The notes under the pieces were generated by a model. It did not search any database, was not told the origin of the DNA, and was given only the letters and a program-made list of their open reading frames with translations. Source: Flavobacterium supellecticarium (GTDB lineage Bacteria; Bacteroidota; Bacteroidia; Flavobacteriales; Flavobacteriaceae). Taken from it: a DNA stretch of 64,000 nucleotides. The stretch is taken from the NCBI RefSeq assembly GCF_004801375.1, contig NZ_SSNZ01000003.1:186001-250000 (forward strand), read 5' to 3'. Made by a program: the position numbers and the translations under genes. Shown here in pieces: positions 26,498-35,414 of the stretch (its first letter is position 1; each line of letters starts with the position of its first letter).

Positions 26498-27552
26498 TTG
26501 ATAGCCTCGAAATCGGAGGTGCCGAAAAAATGGCTGTAAGTTATGCCAATGCTTTATCGGCTGAAATTTCGTTTTCGGGACTTATCGCAACCCGGAAAGA
26601 AGGCGCTTTAAAAGACGAATTACAATCGGATGTTCCCTATTGGTTTGCCAACCGAAAATCTGTTTTGGATTTTAAAGCCTTGTGGCGAACGCGAACCTTT
26701 GTAAAAGAGCATAAGGTTTCAATACTACATGCCCATAGTAGTTCTTTTTTCTTTGCCGTATTGTTAAAAATAATTCAACCCTCTTTAAAAATTGTCTGGC
26801 ATGACCATTATGGGTATAGTGATTTTGTATCGGAACGAAAAAATAAAAGGTTGTTACAATGGGCATCGTTCTTTTTTTACCGAATCATCGCTGTTAACGA
26901 AAAACTAAAAAACTGGTCCAAAAAGGAGTTGCATTGTAAAAAGGTAAAATACCTTCCTAATTTTGTAGCCGTAGTAGATAGCGAATCCGGAATTCGGTTA
27001 CACGGAACGGAGGGGAAACGAATTCTTTGTCTGGCGAATTTAAGACCACAAAAAAATCATTGGCTGCTTTTAGAGGTGGCTAAAAATATAAAAAATAGCC
27101 ATCCCGATTGGACATTCCATCTGGTTGGTAAAGATTTTAAAGATGCTTATTCGGAGCAGTTGCGGAAGCAGATTCATGCTTCTCAATTGCAACATACGGT
27201 TTTCCTATACGGCAGTGTGGCAGAAGTGGATGTGGTAATCCAACAGTCGGAAATTGGAATACTAACCTCCATTTCCGAAGGACTACCGGTTTCGTTACTG
27301 GAATATGGCTATTTTGGTTTGCCGGTGGTTGTAACAGCTGTAGGAGAAATTCCAACGGTAATTAACGGGACAAACGGCATTTTAATACCGGATGGCGATA
27401 CCGGATCCTTTACCGAAGCGTTGCTCCAACTGATTGCAGATCCGGTAAAGCGTACAGAAATCGGAACGGCACTGCAAAAGGATATCAAACAGCATTATAT
27501 AAAAGAATCCGTAGTACGGGATTATCTGAATTTTATCAGTAATGGGAACTAA
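26479..27552 (+). CDS. Glycosyltransferase family 4 (GT-B fold)
   Basis: Begins RIVQLIDSLEIGGAEKMAVS, the acceptor-side glycine loop of GT4. KKVKYLPNFVAVV near residue 155 marks the domain border, RILCLANLRPQKNHWLLLEV follows near 178, and ISEGLPVSLLEYGYFGLPVV is near 264-283. It overlaps the preceding gene by 19 nt and the following polymerase or ligase gene by 11 nt. Substrate unknown. Confidence 0.87.
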   Translation: MRIVQLIDSLEIGGAEKMAVSYANALSAEISFSGLIATRKEGALKDELQSDVPYWFANRKSVLDFKALWRTRTFVKEHKVSILHAHSSSFFFAVLLKIIQPSLKIVWHDHYGYSDFVSERKNKRLLQWASFFFYRIIAVNEKLKNWSKKELHCKKVKYLPNFVAVVDSESGIRLHGTEGKRILCLANLRPQKNHWLLLEVAKNIKNSHPDWTFHLVGKDFKDAYSEQLRKQIHASQLQHTVFLYGSVAEVDVVIQQSEIGILTSISEGLPVSLLEYGYFGLPVVVTAVGEIPTVINGTNGILIPDGDTGSFTEALLQLIADPVKRTEIGTALQKDIKQHYIKESVVRDYLNFISNGN

Positions 27553-28891
27553 AAAACAAACGACTTATATCGCTTTATTACTATTGCATATTGTGATAGG
27601 TGGTGTTATTTATGTAGTGCCGTTTTTAGCGGTATTACTAACCATGCTGACGTTTGTTTCCGGTTTGATCATCTTACTTAAAACCAGAAATAAAAATAAC
27701 GAAGCCCTGTATTTGTCGGCCTATGTCGTGGGAATCGAAGTATTCCTGCGAATGACAAACGGTATGATTTTTAATGAATTCGGAAAGTATACGGTGATGA
27801 TATTCCTGCTGATCGGAATGTTTTACACCGGTTTCTCCCGAAATGCATGGCCTTACTGGTTATTCCTTATTTTTTTAGTGCCGGGTATCATTGTTTCTAC
27901 AGCCACCCTGTCGTATGAAACCAATATGCGTAAAGCCATCGCCTTTAATATATCCGGACCGGTTTGTCTCGGAATGGCGGCTATATATTGTTTTGACAGA
28001 AAAATAACCATAAGGGAATTGCGAAACCTGTTAACGACTTTTGCAATGCCCATAGTTACCGTAGTGACCTATCTGTTTTTGTATACACCCAGTGTACGGG
28101 ATGTGGTAACCGGAACACAATCCAATTTTGAAACGTCCGGTGGTTTCGGTCCCAATCAGGTATCAACCATGTTAGGCTTTGGAACCTTTGTCTTTTTTAG
28201 TCAGTTTTTATTGAATTCGCCAACGCGGAGATTACAATTGATCAATATTGCGCTGACATTAATGACCGCCTATCGTGGAATTATTACGTTTTCCCGTGGA
28301 GGGATGATAACCGGATGTATCATGATCCTGTTATTGGTTATTATGACGTATTTTAAATTGAACAAAGAAGGACGTAGTAAAATGCTGGTGGTATTTATTT
28401 TTACCATATTGGCAAGCCTTAGCGTCTGGATTTACAGTTCCTATCAAACAAGCGGATTAATTGATAAACGGTATGCTAACCAGGATGCTCTGGGAAGAGA
28501 AAAAGAAAGTAAATTATCGGGTAGGGAAGAATTGATTAAAACGGAAATCCAAATGTTTGTGGATCATCCGTTTTTGGGAATTGGCGTCGGAAAAAATAAA
28601 GAATACCGACAGGAGTTAACCGGAATTGATCTGGCTACGCACAATGAAATTACACGAATGCTGGCAGAACACGGAATACTCGGAGTGATCAACCTGTTAA
28701 TCCTCTTTATCGTACCGTTAGTGTTGAGTCTGGGGAACCGGAATCATATCTTTTTGTTTTGTTTTTTAGCCTTTTGGCTGTTCACGATTAACCATGCGGC
28801 CATGCGACTCGCCGCACCGGCTTTTATTTATGCTTTAACCTTATTAAAAGTATATCCCGATGACGAAAAAGATCCTTTACATCGGGAATAA
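27542..28891 (+). CDS. O-antigen polymerase/ligase family membrane protein (Wzy/WaaL type)
   Basis: A 449-residue protein with roughly ten to twelve hydrophobic helices. The large extracytoplasmic loop and following segment contain VDHPFLGIGVGKNKEYRQEL and HNEITRMLAEHGILGVINLL (about 335-385), the conserved block of the Wzy_C/O-antigen ligase family. ITFSRGGMITG near 250 is also typical. It would either polymerise repeat units in the periplasm (Wzy) or attach glycan to lipid A-core (WaaL); sequence alone does not separate the two. A Wzy role fits the Wza/Wzc pair, a ligase role fits Wzt. It overlaps both neighbours. Confidence 0.85.
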   Translation: MGTKKQTTYIALLLLHIVIGGVIYVVPFLAVLLTMLTFVSGLIILLKTRNKNNEALYLSAYVVGIEVFLRMTNGMIFNEFGKYTVMIFLLIGMFYTGFSRNAWPYWLFLIFLVPGIIVSTATLSYETNMRKAIAFNISGPVCLGMAAIYCFDRKITIRELRNLLTTFAMPIVTVVTYLFLYTPSVRDVVTGTQSNFETSGGFGPNQVSTMLGFGTFVFFSQFLLNSPTRRLQLINIALTLMTAYRGIITFSRGGMITGCIMILLLVIMTYFKLNKEGRSKMLVVFIFTILASLSVWIYSSYQTSGLIDKRYANQDALGREKESKLSGREELIKTEIQMFVDHPFLGIGVGKNKEYRQELTGIDLATHNEITRMLAEHGILGVINLLILFIVPLVLSLGNRNHIFLFCFLAFWLFTINHAAMRLAAPAFIYALTLLKVYPDDEKDPLHRE

Positions 28892-29876
28892 ACTGGCCGT
28901 TCATGGTCAGAATCCTACAACTATTGATACGCTTTCGGTTTTATTTGCCAAAGAGGGGTATCACATGGTCACGGCTTCGTCCCAAAAAAATAAAATACTG
29001 CGAATAGTCGATATGGTGCTAACGGTCCTAAAAAACGCGCGCTCGGCCGATTTTGTGATCATAGATACCTACAGTACGTTCAATTTTTGGTATGCGTTTA
29101 TCGTGAGTCAGGTTTGCAGAATAGTTCGCTTACAATACATTCCGTATCTGCATGGTGGCGATTTACCGAAACGCTTGCAGCAAAACCCGAGATTATGCCG
29201 GATGATTTTTGATCACGCCTATAAAAACGTAGCACCGTCGGCCTATCTGATCGAACAGTTCCGACAAAAGAATGTGCCAGGTCTGATACAAATTCCAAAT
29301 CTGATCGAGCGGGAGCGATATATTTTTAAACAACGAAATGTAATCAAACCCCGTTTGCTTTGGGTACGGGCATTCGCCGCAATTTACAATCCTAAAATGG
29401 CGGTCGATGTAGCCGTATCGTTACAGGAAAGATACCCGGAAACGACTTTATGTATGGTTGGCCCGGACAAAGACGGAAGTCTGGATGAAGTAAAAGCCTA
29501 TGCCGATTTAAAAGGTGTGGCTGTTGCGTTTACCGGGAGATTATCAAAAGCCGGATGGACAAACCTGGCTGCTGATTATGACATTTTTTTAGCAACGTCT
29601 CATTTCGACAATATGCCGGTTAGCGTAATGGAAGCGATGGCTTTGGGCTTACCGGTTGTCGCTACAAATGTTGGTGGAATTCCGTTTTTGGTTGATAAAG
29701 ATGGTGAGGCGCAACTGGTTGCCGATGGTGATATTGATGCGATGGTTGAGGCTATTCAGAAGTTAATCGAAAATCCGGATATAGCTCAAAAACAAATCGA
29801 AAATGCCTACCGTAAAGTCGAACGTTTTGACTGGAAAGAAATCAAAAAGCAATGGAAGCGATTGTTTGAGTATTAG
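28860..29876 (+). CDS. Glycosyltransferase family 4 (GT-B fold)
   Basis: Starts ILYIGNKLAVHGQNPTTIDT, a GT4 form common in Bacteroidota. IPYLHGGDLPKRL is near residue 94, LIQIPNLIERERY near 142, LWVRAFAAIYNPKMAVDVAV near 162 and FDNMPVSVMEAMALGLPVVA near 249-268. The gene overlaps the polymerase/ligase gene by 32 nt. It is the last gene of the long operon; a promoter for the next gene lies across its 3' end. Confidence 0.87.
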   Translation: MTKKILYIGNKLAVHGQNPTTIDTLSVLFAKEGYHMVTASSQKNKILRIVDMVLTVLKNARSADFVIIDTYSTFNFWYAFIVSQVCRIVRLQYIPYLHGGDLPKRLQQNPRLCRMIFDHAYKNVAPSAYLIEQFRQKNVPGLIQIPNLIERERYIFKQRNVIKPRLLWVRAFAAIYNPKMAVDVAVSLQERYPETTLCMVGPDKDGSLDEVKAYADLKGVAVAFTGRLSKAGWTNLAADYDIFLATSHFDNMPVSVMEAMALGLPVVATNVGGIPFLVDKDGEAQLVADGDIDAMVEAIQKLIENPDIAQKQIENAYRKVERFDWKEIKKQWKRLFEY

Positions 29877-29895
29877 TAATATTATTGTATGTTTG
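29865..29895 (+). promoter_or_regulatory. Consensus promoter for the initiating sugar transferase gene
   Basis: TTTG at 29865-29868, a 19-nt spacer and TATGTTTG at 29888-29895 fit the Bacteroidota promoter. It overlaps the last codons of the preceding GT4 gene and would give a 5' leader of about 90 nt. This makes the initiating transferase at least partly independent of the long operon. Confidence 0.65.
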
Positions 29896-29989
29896 TTCTA
29901 TTAAATAAAGATTAATTCTAAAAAAAACAACTGTAAGCTGTTTTAATTATATAAAAGCTTGTTTTTTTGTAGAAATACATTTCCCCCAC

Positions 29990-31381
29990 ATGAGCAGCAA
30001 AAAAATACATTTTGAAATTTCTGAAAGGAAAGTGCTTTTGCGTTTAATAGATGTTTTCGCTGTTTTTGCTGCCTTATATTTTTTGACGGTTACGTTTAAA
30101 TTTCATTATTTTTCATTTAAAGAATCATCGCTCGGTTCCATACTTTTTCTGGGACTTTACATTAACCTGTTCGGAACTATTTTCGAAATGTATAACCTAC
30201 AGGTGGCCAGTAATCAGTTTCAAATTGTTAAAAGTACCATATTAACGACTTGTATGACGGTGTTTTGCTATTTGCTGACTCCTGTTTTTACGCCGATATT
30301 ACCGTCTAACCGTTTACAGATCATTTACTTCTTTTTTGCAATATTGCTGAGCCTGTTTGCCTGGCGGTTTTTTTACCTGCATTTTCTGGCCTCTCATCGT
30401 TTTGTGAAAAGAGTGGTTTTTGTGTGCAGTCGCGATACTATTGCGCAATTGGCACTCGAATTGGGGAAAGCCGATCCACATTATGAAATTGCCGGATTTG
30501 TTTCTTCTGAAAGTCTGGTTGTTGAAAATAAAAATACCGACGGTTTCCAGGAAATCAACTTTGCCGAATTGGAGTTTTTTGTGAAAAAACATTCGGTTGC
30601 CGAGGTGGTTATTGCTCTAAAAGGGACGAAACCGATCGCCCCCGATGTTTACCAACAGTTGCTGAATCTGCTCGAAAAAGGGGTGGTGATACGGGAATAT
30701 ATGCAGGTATACGAACACGCTACGCAACGGTTACCAATATTATATGCCGAAAAGGATTTTTACAGGTTGTTTCCCTTTAGCCGTAGTAATCACAATCGTT
30801 TGTATCTGATTGTAATGCGCGGTTTTGAAATTCTGTTTTCTGTTTTAGGGCTGTTATTTGGTTGTCTGTTGTTACCTATTGTTTGTATCGGAAATGCAAT
30901 TAGTAATAAAGGACCATTGTTTTATACACAGGAAAGGGTTGGGAAAAACGGTATTCCGTTTCGGATTTATAAATTCCGTTCTATGATAACCAACGCCGAA
31001 CAGCATGGTGCCGTTTTTGCAAAAGCAAATGATGTTCGGATAACGCCTTTCGGGAAATTCCTGCGTCGCTCCCGTATCGATGAATTTCCACAGTTTATTA
31101 ATGTGTTAAAAGGTGATATGGCAGTCATTGGGCCACGTCCGGAACGTCCGGTTTTTGTGGATGCAATTTCTCAAAAAATGCCGTTTTATCAGATCCGGCA
31201 TATTATAAAACCGGGGCTTACCGGTTGGGCTCAGGTGAATTATTCCTATGGGGAAAGTATTGAAGACAGTATGGTAAAACTGCAATACGACTTATACTAC
31301 ATTAAACATCGAAGTGTTTTTCTCGATGTGAATATTATCATTAAAACGCTGAGTACCGTTTTATTTTACAGAGGACAATAA
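29990..31381 (+). CDS. Undecaprenyl-phosphate sugar-1-phosphate transferase (WcaJ/WbaP type), starts glycan assembly
   Basis: Inner-membrane enzyme that moves a sugar-1-phosphate from a UDP-sugar to undecaprenyl phosphate, the first step of repeat-unit synthesis. Four N-terminal hydrophobic helices (about 15-130) precede a CoA-binding-like domain (about 135-260). The catalytic bacterial sugar transferase domain (about 275-463) has YTQERVGKNGIPFRIYKFRS, RRSRIDEFPQFINVLKGDMA and VIGPRPERP. The five-helix layout with the N-terminal extension fits the hexose-1-phosphate type (WbaP/WcaJ), but the sugar is not certain. It is followed within 2 nt by a convergent gene on the other strand. Confidence 0.93.
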   Translation: MSSKKIHFEISERKVLLRLIDVFAVFAALYFLTVTFKFHYFSFKESSLGSILFLGLYINLFGTIFEMYNLQVASNQFQIVKSTILTTCMTVFCYLLTPVFTPILPSNRLQIIYFFFAILLSLFAWRFFYLHFLASHRFVKRVVFVCSRDTIAQLALELGKADPHYEIAGFVSSESLVVENKNTDGFQEINFAELEFFVKKHSVAEVVIALKGTKPIAPDVYQQLLNLLEKGVVIREYMQVYEHATQRLPILYAEKDFYRLFPFSRSNHNRLYLIVMRGFEILFSVLGLLFGCLLLPIVCIGNAISNKGPLFYTQERVGKNGIPFRIYKFRSMITNAEQHGAVFAKANDVRITPFGKFLRRSRIDEFPQFINVLKGDMAVIGPRPERPVFVDAISQKMPFYQIRHIIKPGLTGWAQVNYSYGESIEDSMVKLQYDLYYIKHRSVFLDVNIIIKTLSTVLFYRGQ

Positions 31382-31383
31382 AA

Positions 31384-32505
31384 TTATAGCTTTTCTTTCC
31401 GAATCAAGCGGACTAATAGCGCAGTGTTTGCCAGGATAATCGGAAGCATTAACAGGAAATGGTCTTTGTTAAAAGCATAACCAATAAATGCCAGCATCGA
31501 AACAAAACAAGTATAGGCACTGATTTGGAATCCTTTTTTGTTTTTAACAATTAAAAAGAATAAAGAGATCAGGAATATTGGGCTGATCACCAAAGTGTTG
31601 TAGTTGGCCGATACTTCTTCGTGGAAGGAATAAAAGCCAACCAATGCGAAAAACAAGCCCATTAATCCCATAATCGCCAAGTAGCCAATCGCAACCGGCT
31701 TTTTGTGAGCAAACGCCACAAATAACGCCAGAGCTGCTATAAAAGTATAAATGTTATTCCAAAGAGAACCCGATGTTTCCGAAGGTTGTTGCTGGTATAC
31801 GGTAACGGTTTCAGAAGCCAAAGGTATCGTACCTGTTTTAGTTTTGGAAACGCCGTCCATCAATTCCAATGGAAGAAATAATTTATCCGACTGTTTGTCG
31901 ACTTTAGCTCCGAAAATAAGATTGATTCCCAGTTTTTCATAAAAACTATTCGCCAGATAGGAATTTAATATCGTACGATAGTCTTCTTTAGTATCCGGAA
32001 TATCGGTGCTGATAGCCGTTTTTAGTAAGCTGTTGATCCGTTCGGCTACCATAGTGGTGCAGTTACGGTCAATAAATTTATAGGTGTAGAATTTCTGATC
32101 GGATGAAAGTACGGCTACCAAATCATTGATCAACTGTTGTTTCTGTTCCGGTGTCAGGTTTAATTTTTGCTCGTAAACCGTACGGTTTTCATATTGGTAG
32201 TTCTGAATAAATTCATCATACGAACCGGTGGCGACAAAGTATTGCATATCGCCTTTTACAAACTTCATATAAAAATTAGGCGTACTAAAATCGAAGGCAC
32301 CATAGTTAAAAACCACATCCACACCATTTTGTAGGTTGTGAATCCGTAGTGCCGTATGTCCGAAAAGAGAATGCAACTGACTCCCGGAACCACAGGTTAA
32401 CAAGCTGACTTCTGTTTGTTCGGATACTAATAAATTGGTTTGTGCGGAGCTAGTAGACGTGAACAGTAAAAATAAAGTCAGAATCGAAAGAGTAAAGGAA
32501 CGCAT
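31384..32505 (-). CDS. lnb: Lnb-type lipoprotein N-acyltransferase (DUF4105 periplasmic domain plus membrane region)
   Basis: After a signal peptide (cleavage near Ala21-Gln22), a periplasmic domain carries SLFGHTALRI with His50 and FIDRNCTTMV with Cys149. These are the candidate catalytic pair of the family formerly called DUF4105. Four to five membrane helices follow (about 250-370). In Bacteroides the Lnb enzyme N-acylates the terminal cysteine of lipoproteins, replacing Lnt, which Bacteroidota lack; that is family knowledge recalled, not shown here. It starts 18 nt after the PorV/PorQ-like gene ends and is probably co-transcribed with it. Confidence 0.8.
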   Translation of the reverse strand: MRSFTLSILTLFLLFTSTSSAQTNLLVSEQTEVSLLTCGSGSQLHSLFGHTALRIHNLQNGVDVVFNYGAFDFSTPNFYMKFVKGDMQYFVATGSYDEFIQNYQYENRTVYEQKLNLTPEQKQQLINDLVAVLSSDQKFYTYKFIDRNCTTMVAERINSLLKTAISTDIPDTKEDYRTILNSYLANSFYEKLGINLIFGAKVDKQSDKLFLPLELMDGVSKTKTGTIPLASETVTVYQQQPSETSGSLWNNIYTFIAALALFVAFAHKKPVAIGYLAIMGLMGLFFALVGFYSFHEEVSANYNTLVISPIFLISLFFLIVKNKKGFQISAYTCFVSMLAFIGYAFNKDHFLLMLPIILANTALLVRLIRKEKL

Positions 32506-32523
32506 GGTTTTTACGGTGTTAAG

Positions 32524-33594
32524 TTATCTGCTGAAAATGCCTAAATCAACTTTTAAGGAAAAAATATTGGAATACAAAGCCACACTCTGATCGCCAATAT
32601 CGGTTAACGCATAATCAACCTGGATGCCTTTGTATTTAAAGCCAAGGCCAAGGTTGGGTTGGAAATTCAGCTTTTCGGAATTGTCTATTTGTTTTACATT
32701 TTGGAAATTACCCACGCCGGCACGTAAAAAAACAAGGTCGGTATAACCAAATTCAAAACCGGCTGCCGGATCGATACTTACTGCATTGGTCGAAATAATA
32801 TCGTTGGTCCGGGCAAAGCGCATGTTAAGTTGCGTTGCTGCCAGAATGCTGTAATCGTAGCGGATGATAAATTTTTTGGAAAGACCAAGTTGTAATTTCG
32901 GAAGGGTAATCTCAGTGGTTTCCGGAGCCTCCTGATTCTCGCCCGGTACGGCATCTTTTATTTTGTTGTAGGCATCTTCGTCGATGGTCCATACGTTATA
33001 AGTAGTAGTAATATCGCGAACCATCAAACCTACTTTCCAATCATTTTTTTCGTATTGGATTCCCAGATCAAAACCAAATCCCCAGGAACTGGCAAAATCT
33101 CCGATAATACGACGGATAATCTTAGCATTTACACCATAATTAAAACCGTCTAACGGTAAGGCACGGGCATAGGAAAAAGTTAAACCGTAATCGGCCGCCG
33201 AAAACAAGCTGATCCGGTTGTAGTCAATATTTCCCTGACTGTCAATTAATTGGGTGGTATTGAGAATGTCGTCAACCCCAAAACGGATCAGGGATACACC
33301 CAAAGCACTGCGTTCGTCAATCTTCATCGCAAAACCGGCATAATCATACTGCGCTATGTTGGCAAAGTAACTGGCATGCATCAAACCAATCTGTTTTCCT
33401 TCTACTTTTAGCAGTCCGGCTGGATTCCAATATCCGGAATTGACATCGGCACTGTGGGCTACAACAGCATTGGCCATACCCAAAGCAGCAGCATCCACAC
33501 CAATATTCATAAATTCGTTGGAATACTTTCTAATGGACTGACTGTAAGAAAGAAACTGAAATAAAAGAAATAATAGTAATAAGGTTTTTTTCAA
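32524..33594 (-). CDS. PorV/PorQ-family outer-membrane beta-barrel protein
   Basis: A signal peptide ends near LSYSQS. The mature protein begins with GVDAAALGMANAVVA and SGYWNPAGL, the hallmarks of the PorV/PorQ (FadL-like) barrel family, followed by alternating strands to the C-terminal phenylalanine-containing end. PorV and PorQ help type IX secretion; which member this is cannot be told. The start is TTG at 33594, with an in-frame TAA nine bases upstream of it and no usable ATG. It is the first gene of a two-gene reverse unit with lnb. Confidence 0.82.
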   Translation of the reverse strand: MKKTLLLLFLLFQFLSYSQSIRKYSNEFMNIGVDAAALGMANAVVAHSADVNSGYWNPAGLLKVEGKQIGLMHASYFANIAQYDYAGFAMKIDERSALGVSLIRFGVDDILNTTQLIDSQGNIDYNRISLFSAADYGLTFSYARALPLDGFNYGVNAKIIRRIIGDFASSWGFGFDLGIQYEKNDWKVGLMVRDITTTYNVWTIDEDAYNKIKDAVPGENQEAPETTEITLPKLQLGLSKKFIIRYDYSILAATQLNMRFARTNDIISTNAVSIDPAAGFEFGYTDLVFLRAGVGNFQNVKQIDNSEKLNFQPNLGLGFKYKGIQVDYALTDIGDQSVALYSNIFSLKVDLGIFSR

Positions 33595-33647
33595 AGCCGT
33601 TTATTTTATACAAATATGAAATAAAAATCTCAAATACTAAACTCTAT

Positions 33648-33675
33648 TTTGTATTAACTTATTGTATTACCTTTG
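33648..33675 (+). promoter_or_regulatory. Probable promoter of pssA
   Basis: TACCTTTG at 33668-33675 fits TAnnTTTG. A TTTG at 33648-33651 lies upstream with a 16-nt spacer, shorter than the usual 19-21. The predicted leader before the ATG at 33742 is about 60 nt and contains a GGTCT/AGACC hairpin at 33694-33721. Confidence 0.5.
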
Positions 33676-33741
33676 TCATAAAATTTGTAATTTGGTCTCT
33701 TGTGACGAGAGTTTCAAGACCTCCTAAAAAACGAAATCTAT

Positions 33742-34491
33742 ATGTCTGTAAAGAAACACATTCCCAATGTTATTACGCTTTTAAATCTTTCTGCCGGAAT
33801 CTTTGCTTTGATTCATGCTTTTAACGGAAATTATAACGAAGCCTTTTCCTGTGTTTGTGTGGGTATATTTTTTGATTTTTGGGATGGCTTTTTTGCCCGG
33901 ATGCTAAAAGTGCAAAGTCCGCTTGGCGTGCAATTGGATTCTTTGGCCGATATGGTGACCAGTGGTGTCGTTCCGGGTGTGGTGATGTATAAAATGCTGG
34001 CCGATATTCAGGAAAATCAACCCGATTATAACCTGACACCGGAAACCTTCTATATGGGAATTGTACCGTACCTTGGATTTTTAATCACGTTAGGATCGTG
34101 CTACCGATTGGCGAAGTTTAATATCGATACGCGTCAGACCGATTCGTTTATCGGATTGCCAACACCGGCCAATGCCTTATTGATCATGAGCTTACCGATG
34201 ATTTTATTCGATAATCAGTTTGAAGCGCTTTCCAACTTGTTGAGTAATCCATATGTTTTAGTAGGAATCAGCTTGTTTAGTACCTATATTCTAAATGCCG
34301 AAATTCCTTTATTTTCATTAAAAGTGAAATACTTTAGCTGGGCGAATAATAAAATACAAATACTGTTTATGGTGGTTTCGGCCTTATTCCTGATCTTCTT
34401 CCAGTATTTGGGGATTCCGATGATCATTTTGTTTTATGTGTTGCTTTCGGTCATCACAAATAACCTAAACAAAGGAGTCAAAGCCGTTTAA
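33742..34491 (+). CDS. pssA: CDP-diacylglycerol-serine O-phosphatidyltransferase
   Basis: Makes phosphatidylserine, the precursor of phosphatidylethanolamine, at the inner membrane. The CDP-alcohol phosphotransferase motif D-x2-D-G-x2-A-R-x8-G-x3-D-x3-D is complete: Asp45, Asp48, Gly49, Ala52-Arg53, Gly62, Asp66, Asp70. About seven hydrophobic segments span the rest. Length 249 fits the Gram-positive/Bacteroidota type PssA. It is followed 4 nt later by the GH25 gene on the same strand. Confidence 0.93.
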   Translation: MSVKKHIPNVITLLNLSAGIFALIHAFNGNYNEAFSCVCVGIFFDFWDGFFARMLKVQSPLGVQLDSLADMVTSGVVPGVVMYKMLADIQENQPDYNLTPETFYMGIVPYLGFLITLGSCYRLAKFNIDTRQTDSFIGLPTPANALLIMSLPMILFDNQFEALSNLLSNPYVLVGISLFSTYILNAEIPLFSLKVKYFSWANNKIQILFMVVSALFLIFFQYLGIPMIILFYVLLSVITNNLNKGVKAV

Positions 34492-34495
34492 GTAC

Positions 34496-35380
34496 ATGAA
34501 GAGGCGTACTGCTCCGCGAAAAAAGACAGCCGTATCCCGGAATTACAAAGCAAAAGCCAAATCTAAAAAAGGCTTTTCGACCGGGAAGATCATTTTATAT
34601 GCAGCTGCCGTTGCTTTGGCAATTACTCTGGTTGCAACGGTCTACCAATATCGCAACGGTTTTCTCTATTATCTGGGATTTAAAACCGATAAAGTAGCCG
34701 GAAAGTTAAGTGCTGAGGAACGTAAAATAGCCGATGTCCGTATTTTTGAAATCCTTAGTCGGCATGATACGAAACTGGTCGGTTTTGATGTGTCCGAATA
34801 TCAGGATAAAATTGATTGGGAAGTGATCGATAAAATGGAAGGGGAGTTTCCGCTTAGTTTTGTCTTTATTCGTTCCACGGCCGGAAATAACTATGTCGAC
34901 GGTCGGTTTGAAGAAAACTGGGCAGCAGCTAAAAAGAATCATTTTGTCCGCGGTGCATACCACTATTACCGACCCAATGAAAACTCACTGGAACAGGCAG
35001 AATTGTTTATCAAAACGGTAAAACTGCAAAAGGGCGATTTTCCTCCGGTCTTGGATATTGAAAAACTTCCGGATGGGCAATCGATGGATAGCCTGAAAGT
35101 AGGTTTAAAACGTTGGCTAAAACGAGTGGAACGCCATTATAAAGTAAAACCGATTATCTATTCCGGCGAAAGCTATTATAAAGATTTTTTAAAAGACGAG
35201 TTTAAAGGCTATCAATTCTGGATTGCCAATTATAACTTTTTTGTCGAAAATATAAAAGACGAATGGCTGTTGTGGCAGTTTACCGAACAAGCCGAAGTTG
35301 ACGGTATAAAAGGTTTGGTGGATATCAATGTTTTTAATGGGAATGGCGAAGATCTCCGGGCGATTACGATCAAAAAATAA
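34496..35380 (+). CDS. GH25 family muramidase (lysozyme-like), membrane-anchored
   Basis: Predicted N-acetylmuramidase that cuts peptidoglycan. Residues 1-30 are strongly basic, a single membrane helix follows (about 31-50), and the catalytic domain runs from about 94 to 285. Catalytic-site residues are visible in GFDVSEYQ (Asp98) and VLDIEKL (Asp187, Glu189), with the end block INVFNGNG typical of GH25. Type II topology would place the enzyme in the periplasm. It is probably co-transcribed with pssA and ends at a strong terminator. Confidence 0.9.
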   Translation: MKRRTAPRKKTAVSRNYKAKAKSKKGFSTGKIILYAAAVALAITLVATVYQYRNGFLYYLGFKTDKVAGKLSAEERKIADVRIFEILSRHDTKLVGFDVSEYQDKIDWEVIDKMEGEFPLSFVFIRSTAGNNYVDGRFEENWAAAKKNHFVRGAYHYYRPNENSLEQAELFIKTVKLQKGDFPPVLDIEKLPDGQSMDSLKVGLKRWLKRVERHYKVKPIIYSGESYYKDFLKDEFKGYQFWIANYNFFVENIKDEWLLWQFTEQAEVDGIKGLVDINVFNGNGEDLRAITIKK

Positions 35381-35406
35381 AGGGTTATCATTTGATAACC
35401 CTTTAT
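35377..35406. terminator. Bidirectional terminator between the GH25 gene and lptB
   Basis: A perfect 14-bp stem (ATAAAGGGTTATCA with its complement, 2-nt loop) has A residues to the left and T residues to the right, serving both converging units. Confidence 0.88.
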
Positions 35407-35414
35407 TTTTATAT

